DNA from: Grimontia sedimenti
GTDB taxonomy: Bacteria > Pseudomonadota > Gammaproteobacteria > Enterobacterales > Vibrionaceae
Direction: 5' to 3'
Length of the DNA stretch: 64,000 bases
Assembly: GCF_011045095.1 (NCBI RefSeq)
Contig: NZ_JAALDL010000002.1
Coordinates: 186,001 to 250,000 of the forward strand
Part shown: positions 1 through 8,016 of the stretch, piece by piece
How positions within the stretch are numbered: position 1 is the stretch's first letter
Layout: every line of letters begins with the position of its first letter
The notes under the pieces: generated by a model
Told to the model about the DNA's origin: nothing
The model's database searches: none
The model's input: the letters and a program-made list of their open reading frames with translations, nothing else
Position numbers and translations under genes: made by a program

Positions 1-289
1 ACTGTTCTAATAACGCTTCCTCAACATGGTCCTTCAAATCACAATGGCGGTTCTTCCGATGCCATATTGCGGACACACGGCTCGCTTCTATGTCTCCGAT
101 ACTGGTTTCGATATGTACTTCAATATTTCCTTTATCAAGACATCCGCTCATTTTGAAGTCATGAGGATAAGCATCAGAATTAATCCTTAGGCCAATCGCA
201 CCTTGACTATTTAAATGCTCTATTACCCAGTCAACAGGATAAGAATCATCAGAATGCGTGACACATAAAACGATTTTTTTATTTTTCAT
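1..289 (-). CDS. MvdD-like ATP-grasp graspetide ligase (partial, N-terminus only)
   Basis: I read this by reverse-complementing the left edge. An ATG at 289 opens a frame that stays open to base 1, so about 96 residues are visible. It begins MKNKKIVLCVTHSDDS and contains VSAIWHRKNR around residues 71-80. In MvdD/MdnC-type ATP-grasp ligases the N-terminal pre-ATP-grasp domain has the same layout: a VLIITHSxD-like strand, then an SAVWYRRxR motif. These enzymes form ester or amide crosslinks between side chains of a precursor peptide. The precursor lies just upstream at 418-627, which supports the call. The catalytic ATP-grasp domain is outside the window, so I cannot tell the ester-forming (MdnC) from the amide-forming (MdnB) type. 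Weak purine-rich RBS (GCGAGA). Confidence 0.78.
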   Translation of the reverse strand, partial: MKNKKIVLCVTHSDDSYPVDWVIEHLNSQGAIGLRINSDAYPHDFKMSGCLDKGNIEVHIETSIGDIEASRVSAIWHRKNRHCDLKDHVEEALLEQ

Positions 290-382
290 TGTGTATCTCG
301 CAAAACCAAAATGATGTACAAACAGACAGCTTGTTCATCGAAAGAATTAAACATTAGAGAGGATGAATCATATTCACTTAAA

Positions 383-408
383 AATAGTGGCTCTATCGAG
401 CCACTATT
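383..408 (-). terminator. hairpin between precursor and ligase (attenuator-like)
   Basis: Perfect 11-bp inverted repeat (383-393 and 398-408) with a 4-nt loop. On the minus strand it comes 10 nt after the precursor stop and is followed by a short U run. It probably gives partial termination, so the precursor is made in excess over the ligase, a common layout in RiPP operons. Confidence 0.65.
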
Positions 409-417
409 CAATCGCTT

Positions 418-627
418 TTAGCGCAGGAATGCTGGCGCGTCGAAGCCTTCATCATCATCTGATGGGTGTTTCATTGTGACGTAAATTGGCTCTTTAGATG
501 GGTCAAAACCACCTGGAAGATCACCTGGCTTAACAAAATCAAGACCGCCAGCCGCTTGCTTAGTCTCTTCTGTAGTCAGAGTTTGCGCTTCCATAAAGTT
601 ACTGAAAAATGGTGTATTTTTGCTCAT
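418..627 (-). CDS. microviridin-type graspetide precursor peptide
   Basis: 69 residues. The ATG at 627 is preceded by AGGACT; a longer reading from 675 has no better RBS. Residues 6-13 read PFFSNFME, matching the PFFARFLE leader helix that microviridin ligases recognise. A GG follows at 27-28. Residues 51-60 read TMKHPSDDDE, fitting the microviridin core TxKxPSDx(E/D)(E/D). By analogy T51 and S56 would be ester donors to D57 and D59, and K53 would form an amide with E60. A 9-residue tail (GFDAPAFLR) follows. The core is very acidic and has Asp where classical microviridins usually have Glu. Microviridins are ribosomal cage peptides that often inhibit serine proteases; here the target is unknown. 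Leader, core motif and an adjacent ATP-grasp ligase together make the call strong. Confidence 0.85.
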   Translation of the reverse strand: MSKNTPFFSNFMEAQTLTTEETKQAAGGLDFVKPGDLPGGFDPSKEPIYVTMKHPSDDDEGFDAPAFLR

Positions 628-740
628 GGTAAGAGTCCTTTTACTTTTACAATCATTTGTATGAAAGACGGCCAATCAGGCCAGTCTACATTTCGTCGTT
701 CTGTGTTAGCACTCTGAATTCCCCTATAAAACAAAAGGTA

Positions 741-753
741 ACGCCTCAGGCGT
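741..753. promoter_or_regulatory. perfect dyad upstream of graspetide precursor
   Basis: ACGCCT-c-AGGCGT, a perfect 6-bp dyad with one central base, about 115 bp upstream of the precursor start. It is GC-rich within AT-rich DNA. It could be a repressor or activator site; the regulator is not identified. Confidence 0.35.
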
Positions 754-914
754 GCCACATTAGACAATACAAACTTACAATATCTGAATAATCATTCTCT
801 CAATTGTAAAATCTGATTTAGAACCAAACCTTACTTGCCATAAAAAAACCAACCTGAATTTCATTTTTTTGCGTAGCAATCAATAAGTTTCAACATAGTT
901 AATACACTTGAACA

Positions 915-945
915 AATATTAACCACCCATCGACTGGTTAATATT
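915..945. repeat. 11-bp inverted repeat, 9-nt spacer
   Basis: AATATTAACCA (915-925) and its exact reverse complement (935-945). There is no U tract on either side, so it is more likely a protein site or remnant repeat than a terminator. Confidence 0.5.
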
Positions 946-1322
946 AAACCAAATAAATTCAACTAAACTTTAAAGAAAAAATAACTCCTTAACATTGCTA
1001 TTTGTATTTAGCGTGTTTGTTTATATTTTTATTATTTGCCTTACAAAGACATAAGGAACGATCTAAATGAAGCAATTGGCAATATATTATTTTGAATTTT
1101 TCTCGCATTCACATCTTCTTACTATGCAATGGCCCTCATATCACCCCAAATCACACTCTTTTTTCCTTCTCTACCGCATGTAAATCAGCCAAGTTGTGCA
1201 GCAAACCACCAAACAGACGCCAAACCGAAAAAAAGTCAGGTTTTACGCTTGCGCGCAAAGTCCCTACTCGCTAATATTCATCCCGCTTTCAGGGGAAGCA
1301 AGACTGATTATCAGTAAGATAT

Positions 1323-1399
1323 GCGTCTGTAGCTCAGTTGGTTAGAGTACTACCTTGACATGGTAGGGGTCGGCAGTTCGAGTCTGCCCAGACGCACCA
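1323..1399 (+). tRNA. tRNA-Val (GAC)
   Basis: Full 77-nt cloverleaf with acceptor GCGTCTG/CAGACGC and encoded CCA. Anticodon stem CTACC/GGTAG with loop TTGACAT gives GAC. The sequence closely resembles E. coli valV/valW. Confidence 0.97.
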
Positions 1400-1425
1400 C
1401 GCTCTCTCTGGAAAGAAAATACTTT

Positions 1426-1502
1426 GCGTCCGTAGCTCAGTTGGTTAGAGTACTACCTTGACATGGTAGGGGTCGGCAGTTCGAGTCTGCCCGGACGCAC
1501 CA
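1426..1502 (+). tRNA. tRNA-Val (GAC), second copy
   Basis: 77 nt with encoded CCA. The body is nearly identical to the first copy. The acceptor stem is GCGTCCG/CGGACGC, a compensated change from the first. Confidence 0.97.
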
Positions 1503-1533
1503 TTCCTCCCTGACCAGGATGGAATTAGAATTT

Positions 1534-1610
1534 GGGTCTATAGCTCAGTTGGTTAGAGTACTACCTTGACATGGTAGGGGTCGGCAGTTCGAGTCTGCCT
1601 AGACCCACCA
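1534..1610 (+). tRNA. tRNA-Val (GAC), third copy
   Basis: 77 nt with encoded CCA. Same D, anticodon and T arms as the other two copies, but acceptor GGGTCTA/TAGACCC. Several acceptor pairs changed on both strands. Confidence 0.96.
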
Positions 1611-1659
1611 AATTCCAATAAACGCACTACCCTTTCGAAGGCATCCCAAGCGTTTATTC

Positions 1660-1735
1660 GGGCGATTAGCTCAGTTGGGAGAGCACCTCCCTTACAAGGA
1701 GGGGGTCACTGGTTCGAGCCCGGTATCGCCCACCA
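1660..1735 (+). tRNA. tRNA-Val (TAC)
   Basis: 76 nt with encoded CCA, acceptor GGGCGAT/ATCGCCC, anticodon loop CTTACAA giving TAC. Last gene of the tRNA cluster; a terminator follows directly. Confidence 0.97.
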
Positions 1736-1739
1736 CTTT

Positions 1740-1770
1740 AAAAAAGCCTGCTTTCGAGCAGGCTTTTTTC
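1740..1770 (+). terminator. terminator of the tRNA-Val cluster
   Basis: 7-bp stem GCCTGCT/AGCAGGC with a UUCG tetraloop, A tract before and T6 after. Confidence 0.93.
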
Positions 1771-2005
1771 GTTTGGTTTGATATCTAATTCGTTAAAACC
1801 CATTCCTATCTTTCACACTTGCGCGACAGCAAACTGCTCACAGCTTCAACACATTCATCAGTATTTTAGCTTCCTTGCGAATCTTAGCTTCTACTTTTCC
1901 AAATCGACCGATATCTACATCAGGTTGACTGATATGTATCAATATCATCCTGAATTTAAAGTGAAAATACCCATCCCTGAAAGATAAGAAAAACCAAGGA
2001 TGGTT

Positions 2006-3373
2006 ATGAAACCCTATAAGGATATTATGTTCCTCGCCGTTCCCATTGCTTTGTACAGCGTGTTGTTTGCAAGTCTCGGCTTTATTGACACCTTCATGCT
2101 CTCTGCTTTGGGCGGAGATACCGTTGCGGCAGCTGGTATTGGCTCACGGGTGCTGTGGTTTGTGTCTAACGTGATTGTCGGCATTGCTGGTGCCACTACC
2201 ATTTTTTGTGCCCAGCATTGGGGAGCAAAAGATAATAAGAGTCTTAGCGTTACTGTTCATATCGGCATGATTCACGCTGTGATCGCTTCCGTGCTGTTAG
2301 TCAGCGCTGCGCTTATTTTCAAAGATCAGATTGCGGGTTTGATGACGAATGATGGTGCGATTGCAGCGATGGCTAGCAGCTACATTGAAATCTCAATTCT
2401 CTGTGTTTTGGTCACGAGTTTCTCCGCGATTTGGGGAGCTGGCCTGAGAGCGATTCAAAAGCCAAAGGTTATTCTGTATCTGTTTGTCTTTGAGCTCGTC
2501 CTTAATGTGTCTCTCAACTACCTGCTGATTTTTGGTCACTATGGCTTCCCTGCACTTGGTCTTGAAGGCGCTGCTTGGGGAACGTTGGTAGCGAGAACAA
2601 CTTCCACATTGATCCTATTTTTCTATGTTCATGCTTTCGAGAGAATACTTGGCTTTACGGCATCTTCCTTTGTTGCAGCAAAGGAGAAAGCTAAGAACGT
2701 AGCCTTCGTGAACATTGCGCTACCGATTATTGGCGGTGAAATCATCTGGAGTGGTGGCATGACGGCCTATCACACCATTTACGGCAATATTGATGGCACC
2801 GCTCTGGCGGCTATGTCGATTCTCGCCCCACTGGAAATACTACTTGGTTCGTTTAGCTGGGGTTGCGCTGCCGCTGTTGGTGTGTTGGTTGGTCAGAAGA
2901 TAGGTTCCAACAACCATCAAGAACTCAATGCCTATGTTCGTGCGGGTTTGATTGCTTCTGTCACGGTAGGAGGAACGATTGTTGCCCTACTTTGGATTGG
3001 GCGTGATTTGCTTGTTGGGTTGTTCAACGGCATTGAGCCAGAAGTGCTGGATGCTGTGTATCTGCTCTTCCCTTTCATTCTGGCTTCTATATTCCTTCGC
3101 TCAGTGACCATGACATCTATGTCGGGCATTCTTAAAAGCGGCGGCGACACCAAGTTCACCATGTATCTGGATATGGTGGCGCAATGGTTTGGGGCCATTC
3201 CTTTAATGCTAGTGCTGGCGTTTTGGTTCGAACTGCCCGTGCAGTATGTTTATGCCGCAGTCTTGCTGGAGGAAACACTCAAATTGATCCCTGTGATGCT
3301 GCGAATCAAAAACAACAAGTGGATTAAGACGCTCTCCCAAAACAGCACGTCGGCGGAGCCCGTTCCAGGCTAA
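2006..3373 (+). CDS. MATE family efflux transporter
   Basis: 455 residues, about 12 predicted membrane segments, typical for MATE/NorM multidrug exporters driven by Na+ or H+. It starts MKPYKDIMFLAVPIALYSVLF, with FIDTFMLSALGG in helix 1-2, a MATE signature region. I chose the ATG at 2006 because AAGGA at 1996-2000 is well spaced for it; the ATG at 2000 overlaps that RBS. It is transcribed alone between the tRNA terminator and a bidirectional terminator. Substrate cannot be told from sequence. Organic cations, antibiotics or a RiPP product are possible, but no link to the graspetide locus is shown. Confidence 0.92.
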   Translation: MKPYKDIMFLAVPIALYSVLFASLGFIDTFMLSALGGDTVAAAGIGSRVLWFVSNVIVGIAGATTIFCAQHWGAKDNKSLSVTVHIGMIHAVIASVLLVSAALIFKDQIAGLMTNDGAIAAMASSYIEISILCVLVTSFSAIWGAGLRAIQKPKVILYLFVFELVLNVSLNYLLIFGHYGFPALGLEGAAWGTLVARTTSTLILFFYVHAFERILGFTASSFVAAKEKAKNVAFVNIALPIIGGEIIWSGGMTAYHTIYGNIDGTALAAMSILAPLEILLGSFSWGCAAAVGVLVGQKIGSNNHQELNAYVRAGLIASVTVGGTIVALLWIGRDLLVGLFNGIEPEVLDAVYLLFPFILASIFLRSVTMTSMSGILKSGGDTKFTMYLDMVAQWFGAIPLMLVLAFWFELPVQYVYAAVLLEETLKLIPVMLRIKNNKWIKTLSQNSTSAEPVPG

Positions 3374-3405
3374 ACAATCTGGTGTATCTCATTCGTCGGC
3401 CCAAC

Positions 3406-3438
3406 AAAAAAGCACCTCGTTTTCTGAGGTGCTTTTTT
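3406..3438. terminator. bidirectional terminator
   Basis: AAAAAAGCACCTC, 7-nt loop, GAGGTGCTTTTTT: symmetric A and T tracts between the convergent MATE and PLD genes. Confidence 0.93.
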
Positions 3439-3476
3439 GTGTTGAGTGTAATTCTTATCCCAGAAGGGAAACTGAA

Positions 3477-5012
3477 TTAAAGAATGTTTTTGGGCACAAT
3501 TCTTCGCAGTTTCACCTTCAGCTGTTTGGAGGTAGACACGGTATCGTCTGGGTTGAAATCTTCAGTGATTCGCCAAGCATTTTCTGGTTCTAACTCTACT
3601 TCCATTGCGCGACGAACATCCTTGGTTATCGCCTCTGACCTTACGATGGTAATACTTTCGGTATTGAGGTTCGCGCTTCTTGGGTCGAGGTTGTAGGTGC
3701 CAATCACTGTTGTGTGGTCATCAATGGTCATGGTTTTGGCGTGAAGCCCAAAGATTGGCTGGGTAGGCAAACGCTTTACCATATGCTCTGTCATCACCCT
3801 TTGTCTGACTTTGGCATCAGGTTTAAATTCGTAAATCTCAACGCCGGTATCAAGTAGTGCTTTGCGGTCTCTTTGGTAACCACTGAACGCTTCAAGGTTG
3901 TCATTTGAAGCAAGGCTATTGGTGAGGATTTTTATCGATACACCGCGATCGACAAGCTCTTTTAAAAACACCCTATCGCGCGCTGTTGTCACCAGATAAG
4001 GGGTTTGAATCAAAATGCTTTCTTTCGCACTGTCGGCAAGTTCGACCAGCTTATCTTGCGTGATGCTGCCTCCACCCAGGAATTCACTCTTATCGTTTTT
4101 GCCCGGCTCATCGTAGATGTACTCAACATCTTCAATGAACCTGAACTTACCCTGCTCTTCTAGATAACGAAATGTCTCAGGTACTTTCTCGATTTCAGCG
4201 CGAATTTCAGGGTTAAAGTTTTCTGGATTACATGCATAAGCGTGTAAGCGAGAAAAGTCAGGATTTTCTGGGAAAGTATCTTCAGGGAAAAGCTTTTCAA
4301 CGCTCACGCTTAAATCGTTATTCCAATACTCTTCAAAAGAGGTTGTCAGCGTCTTCACTTCTTTTCCTGCTAAGAACACATCTCTGTCCCTGAAGTTATA
4401 GGCATGGTCGAACCCAAAGTATTCGTCTGCGATATTGCGCCCACCCGTAATCGCCACCTGGTTATCTACCACAAAGATTTTGTTGTGCATTCTTTGGTTT
4501 AAACCATGAAAATCAGTCAGCAGTACCTTCACTTTTTCAGCGAGGTTTTTCCCGATATTCACGTTGGGGTTGTATATCTTAATCTCGATGTTTTCATGCC
4601 CTGCTAGCATCAACAATTCATCGCCACGGGCTTCAATCATGATGTCATCGACAAGCACACGGACTTTCACACCTCGTTCAGCCGCTTTTACCAGCATGTC
4701 GCTGGCAATCAGCCCGATGTTGTCCACGGAGAAAATGAAGTATTGGATATCAATGGATTTCTCTGCACTTTCAGTCAGCCAAGCCCGTGACATCATGGCT
4801 TCTGCGCCCTGCTCCAGCACATAAACGCCCGTTTTGGCGCTGAGTTCATCTTTATATGGCGTTAAGTAGGATGAGAGTGACTGACGCTCAATCGATGATT
4901 GACCTTCACAGTGATTTTTCTGGGACAATGGCACGCTATCTGGCGGGGAATCACAGCCAAACAGCAGGAAGGATAAAGAAAGCACGCTGATTTTAATTGA
5001 GGGAATAGCCAA
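3477..5012 (-). CDS. phospholipase D family lipoprotein (cardiolipin-synthase-like)
   Basis: 511 residues. The N-terminal hydrophobic stretch ends LLFGC (Cys20), a slightly atypical lipobox, so it is probably a lipoprotein. Two HKD motifs are present: HNKIFVVD (H176, K178, D183) followed by GGRN, and HAKTMTIDD near residue 425 followed by GTYNLDPRS. Two HKD motifs in one chain define a complete PLD-superfamily active site for phosphodiester transfer or hydrolysis. Overall layout resembles the ClsC/YmdC branch, which acts on phospholipids at the membrane. No partner gene of the YmdB type is adjacent. Phospholipid remodelling is the likely role; substrate is not proven. Confidence 0.86.
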   Translation of the reverse strand: MAIPSIKISVLSLSFLLFGCDSPPDSVPLSQKNHCEGQSSIERQSLSSYLTPYKDELSAKTGVYVLEQGAEAMMSRAWLTESAEKSIDIQYFIFSVDNIGLIASDMLVKAAERGVKVRVLVDDIMIEARGDELLMLAGHENIEIKIYNPNVNIGKNLAEKVKVLLTDFHGLNQRMHNKIFVVDNQVAITGGRNIADEYFGFDHAYNFRDRDVFLAGKEVKTLTTSFEEYWNNDLSVSVEKLFPEDTFPENPDFSRLHAYACNPENFNPEIRAEIEKVPETFRYLEEQGKFRFIEDVEYIYDEPGKNDKSEFLGGGSITQDKLVELADSAKESILIQTPYLVTTARDRVFLKELVDRGVSIKILTNSLASNDNLEAFSGYQRDRKALLDTGVEIYEFKPDAKVRQRVMTEHMVKRLPTQPIFGLHAKTMTIDDHTTVIGTYNLDPRSANLNTESITIVRSEAITKDVRRAMEVELEPENAWRITEDFNPDDTVSTSKQLKVKLRRIVPKNIL

Positions 5013-5274
5013 CTGATTCTATGTCCATATAGTCTGATATCTAACCAGTTGTTGAACATACACAAAGGGTTGGTTGTTGTCACTTTTAGCCGCCAATAGC
5101 GTGCTGCCTTAAACAACTTTATACATCGCCTTGGCATTAGTGCTCTTCCGATAAACAAAGCCCAATTCATTTCTCATCAACTAATTGAGATTCCTTTTAG
5201 GTATGTTCTCCAGGCCTGTCCTAAGCTAAGTGTTAACCATGATTAACACTTATCACAAAAAAAGAGACAGCGCT

Positions 5275-7155
5275 ATGCCACGTTCTATCAAGAGCAAGCT
5301 CTCCCTCGCAATTGCGTTCATCATTATTGTTGTTGCCGCCGTGCAGTTCACACGCCAAGATCAGCAGTTAATGACCTATACCCAGAACTCAGTTGCGCAA
5401 TATATCGACTCTGTGAATATCGCTACAGCGAAGGGTATTCAGAACTGGATTCAACCCCGAATCGGTATTATTCAGAGCGCACAACGAAGTGACCTGAGTG
5501 CAAATGGCCAACCTATTTATGCTTATCTCGACCAAGCCAGAGCGTCCGGCAGCTTTCAATCTGTTTATGTTGGCACGTCTGGCGGAGAGATGATTCGCTA
5601 CAACGCAAAACCATCGAAAGCGGGATATGACCCAAGACAGCGCCCTTGGTACATACAAGCCTCCAGTGCTGAAGGCCCCATTATCACCAAGCCATATAAA
5701 GACTCTGCGAGCGGCCAACCTGTCGTCACCATTGCTGAAAAGTACACGCGAAGCAACGGTGAACAAGGTGTTATCGCCGGTGATATCAACATTACACAGT
5801 TGATTGATTATATTAAGAGCATCAGCAGCGAGAGCACTCAAGCGATTTTGTTTGATAACAACGCGACAATTCTTGCAAGTGTCGACGACGGCATGACGTT
5901 GCAGCCCGCGAGTGAGCTAACACAACAAATCAGCGCGGAAACCCTGCCAGTTATCGCCCAATCTTTCGATGTCAGCGAGATGAGCATTGGCAACACCCCT
6001 TACCTTTTCAACATCCAAAAAGTTGAGGGCACGCCTTGGTTTGTCGCGGTCGCGGTTGATAAAGCCTTCGCTTTCCAGACCGTGAATTCCGCTCGAACCG
6101 ATTCTCTGATCTTCTCCGCATTGCAAGTGATCTTGGTTTCTGCGTTAGTGGTGTTCTTGGTGAACAAATTGCTCAAACCACTCTCTCCTATCATGCGCGC
6201 GATGAAGAAGCTTGCACAAGGTGACTTAACTGCCCACGTTCAAGTGACGACCAAAGATGAAATCAGTGTGATTGCACGCGGTATCAATGAAGTGTCCCAG
6301 AACCTTCGCGATATTGTCGGCGGCATCTCTCAGGCGACAATGAACATTTCCAGTGAAGTGGATCAGGTGAAAAGCCAGACCGAGAGCAATCATCACACCC
6401 TCACTCATCACAGTGAAGTGACTGAGCAGGTAGTTGGCCGCATCGAAAATATGAATTCCACCGTAGACTCTGTCGCAGAAAGTGCTTCAGAAGCATTGAG
6501 CTGTACTCAACGGACTAATCAGCAAACCTTTGACTCCAAACATCAGGTTAAAGAGTCGGTAAGCAGCGTGAATTCTCTGCTTCAGGAGATCTCTGATATG
6601 GAGGCGGACATTCAGGCGATGAGCGCGAATTCAGAGAAGATAGCCTCTGTGTTGGGTGTGATTGGTGATATTGCGGAGCAAACCAATCTGCTTGCTTTGA
6701 ATGCGGCGATTGAGGCAGCGCGAGCTGGAGAGCAAGGCCGGGGGTTTGCGGTGGTTGCTGATGAGGTTCGCGCCCTGGCGAGTCGAACACAAGAAAGCAC
6801 CTCAGAAATTAATGAGATGCTTTCCAAGCTTAATGACGGTACGGAACGTGCTGTTCGCGCCATCGAGAACACCAAGAAGAGTTGTATGGTCGCTGTTGAA
6901 AAGGCGGATGTTGTTGATACCAATCTCGACGTCATGGCAGCCTCGGTAAACGAAATTAATTCGCTTAACAGCACGATTACTGACATCACGAAGTCGCAAA
7001 GCCAGTCTTCAAGCGAAATCAGTCAAAGCATTGCTACCATCAGAGACATGGTAGAGAAGCTCAATCATAGCGGCGAGGCGACACTGTCGAACGTGCAGCA
7101 ACTGGCAACATCCAACCAGCAGCTGTCTGCCGCCATCGCCAAATTTAGTATCTAA
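5275..7155 (+). CDS. methyl-accepting chemotaxis protein (dCache-HAMP-MA)
   Basis: 626 residues from the ATG at 5275; upstream GTG/ATG codons at 5230 and 5239 would add up to 15 residues. Order: TM1 near residues 8-25, a periplasmic double Cache domain with the YDPRQRPWY motif typical of dCache_1 amino-acid or small-ligand sensors, TM2 around 285-305, HAMP ([18 protein letters not shown]), and a cytoplasmic four-helix bundle with the conserved hairpin tip [19 protein letters not shown]. It signals to CheA/CheW. No C-terminal pentapeptide CheR tether. The stop codon overlaps that of the convergent gene by 4 bp. Ligand unknown. Confidence 0.94.
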   Translation: MPRSIKSKLSLAIAFIIIVVAAVQFTRQDQQLMTYTQNSVAQYIDSVNIATAKGIQNWIQPRIGIIQSAQRSDLSANGQPIYAYLDQARASGSFQSVYVGTSGGEMIRYNAKPSKAGYDPRQRPWYIQASSAEGPIITKPYKDSASGQPVVTIAEKYTRSNGEQGVIAGDINITQLIDYIKSISSESTQAILFDNNATILASVDDGMTLQPASELTQQISAETLPVIAQSFDVSEMSIGNTPYLFNIQKVEGTPWFVAVAVDKAFAFQTVNSARTDSLIFSALQVILVSALVVFLVNKLLKPLSPIMRAMKKLAQGDLTAHVQVTTKDEISVIARGINEVSQNLRDIVGGISQATMNISSEVDQVKSQTESNHHTLTHHSEVTEQVVGRIENMNSTVDSVAESASEALSCTQRTNQQTFDSKHQVKESVSSVNSLLQEISDMEADIQAMSANSEKIASVLGVIGDIAEQTNLLALNAAIEAARAGEQGRGFAVVADEVRALASRTQESTSEINEMLSKLNDGTERAVRAIENTKKSCMVAVEKADVVDTNLDVMAASVNEINSLNSTITDITKSQSQSSSEISQSIATIRDMVEKLNHSGEATLSNVQQLATSNQQLSAAIAKFSI

Positions 7156-7715
7156 ACCACGAACGAAAATTGGGCGAAAGTGCCATTCTCTATAGGCTGT
7201 GGAGCAATCTGCAGCCTTTCTCTTTCTTTGCTAAACCAACCACCGCCCGTTTGTCCCTGCAAATAAAGCTGCGTTGTCAGGAGTTCCTTGTTTCCATCCC
7301 ATAGTTTGACGTGGATATGTGGCGGTCTGCCTGTGTAAGGAACGGGATACAAGGTTTCAAATTCGTAGTTACCGGCTGCATCCGTGATTGCAGCACCGTA
7401 ACCGCCAAAAGCAGGATCGAACTTTTCAGTGTCAGCCTGCCGCGGATGGTCATAGAGTCCCACACCATCACATTGCCAGATCTCCACTTTTATACCGGCT
7501 AATGCTTTGCCGTTACTGTCTAAGACTTTTCCCTGCAAATTCATTACTTCGCCTACTAATGAATTCGCATCCAGAATCAGGGATTTTCTCACAGGGATTT
7601 CTTTCACAGGGTAAAAAGGCCCTTCCTGTTGACTTGGTGTTTTTCTGTCAGAGGCCCACGCAGGAAAGGTAATGGCTGCAATTCCAATCCCTTGTATGAA
7701 AGTGCGTCTTCTCAT
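7152..7715 (-). CDS. intradiol ring-cleavage dioxygenase family protein, Tat-exported
   Basis: 187 residues. The N-terminus [21 protein letters not shown] looks like a twin-arginine signal peptide (RRTFIQG). The rest matches the protocatechuate 3,4-dioxygenase/catechol dioxygenase fold. Candidate iron ligands are the Tyr in GLYDHP, the Tyr in VPYTGRPPH and the two His of PPHIHVK. Cytoplasmic catechol dioxygenases lack a Tat signal, so this belongs to the exported small intradiol group. No aromatic-degradation genes are nearby, and the true substrate is uncertain. Convergent with the chemoreceptor gene, with overlapping stops. Confidence 0.85.
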   Translation of the reverse strand: MRRRTFIQGIGIAAITFPAWASDRKTPSQQEGPFYPVKEIPVRKSLILDANSLVGEVMNLQGKVLDSNGKALAGIKVEIWQCDGVGLYDHPRQADTEKFDPAFGGYGAAITDAAGNYEFETLYPVPYTGRPPHIHVKLWDGNKELLTTQLYLQGQTGGGWFSKERERLQIAPQPIENGTFAQFSFVV

Positions 7716-7827
7716 TTTTCTTCCTTTTTATTTTTTGGTCACTGCAAACTGTTATGACTACTAAACAGGCAAAGAAAGTTCCCGAAAATATTTGTTTTTT
7801 ATTTCCCTCAAAAGCACTACTATTGCA

Positions 7828-7930
7828 GCGTTTTGGGGAGTAGTCACTTCGTCGCGCTGTCGTCATCCCGTAGCTTTTCGCTTCCGGCACGCGAGAACAC
7901 TTATCGAAAGTGTTTTGACAAGACCAACGC
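7828..7930 (+). ncRNA. yybP-ykoY (manganese) riboswitch aptamer
   Basis: The leader of the downstream Alx/TerC gene carries TTGGGGAGTAG at 7833-7843, the hallmark 5' strand of the yybP-ykoY class. Further on come GTCGTCA (7859-7865) and a hairpin followed by GACAAGACC at 7917-7925, matching the conserved 3' strand (GCAAGACC in studied members). This class senses Mn2+ and controls mntP and alx in E. coli. The match is from memory of the consensus; boundaries are approximate. Confidence 0.82.
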
Positions 7931-8012
7931 ACACACTGGCTTTAACTTTCGATTTTAGCTGTGCGGTTGGTCAGGCGATCCCCCCTCTCCTGTGCCCTCC
8001 GCATGCTGGAGG
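7922..8012 (+). promoter_or_regulatory. riboswitch expression platform with RBS-sequestering stem
   Basis: Two structures lie after the aptamer. GACCAAC-GCACA (from 7922) pairs with TGTGC-GGTTGGTC (to 7972), sharing the GACC of the aptamer. CCTCC (7996-8000) pairs with the RBS GGAGG (8008-8012) across 7 nt. This suggests translational control: freeing GGAGG when the aptamer folds with metal. Confidence 0.6.
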
Positions 8013-8016
8013 TATC

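Larger units (their letters stand above)
628..1322. other. AT-rich intergenic region between graspetide operon and tRNAs
   Basis: No convincing gene. The only starts with an RBS give very short frames, for example a 38-codon frame at 1067 with AAGGA before it, which resembles nothing I recognise. The region carries the dyad at 741-753 and an 11-bp inverted repeat at 915-945. Base composition is clearly more AT-rich than the coding DNA to the right. Confidence 0.6.

Noticed and set aside
1067-1183. 38-codon frame with AAGGA upstream, before the tRNA cluster
   Set aside because: Composition is not coding-like, it has no recognisable sequence and lies in AT-rich DNA; the RBS could be chance.
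1092-1317. Overlapping 60-62-codon frames before the tRNAs
   Set aside because: No RBS and low-complexity translation; they run into the tRNA promoter region.
7792-8016. N-terminal extension of the Alx/TerC protein by 75 residues
   Set aside because: It would translate through the riboswitch and its Cys/Pro/Arg-rich product does not match the family; the ATG at 8017 has an ideal RBS.
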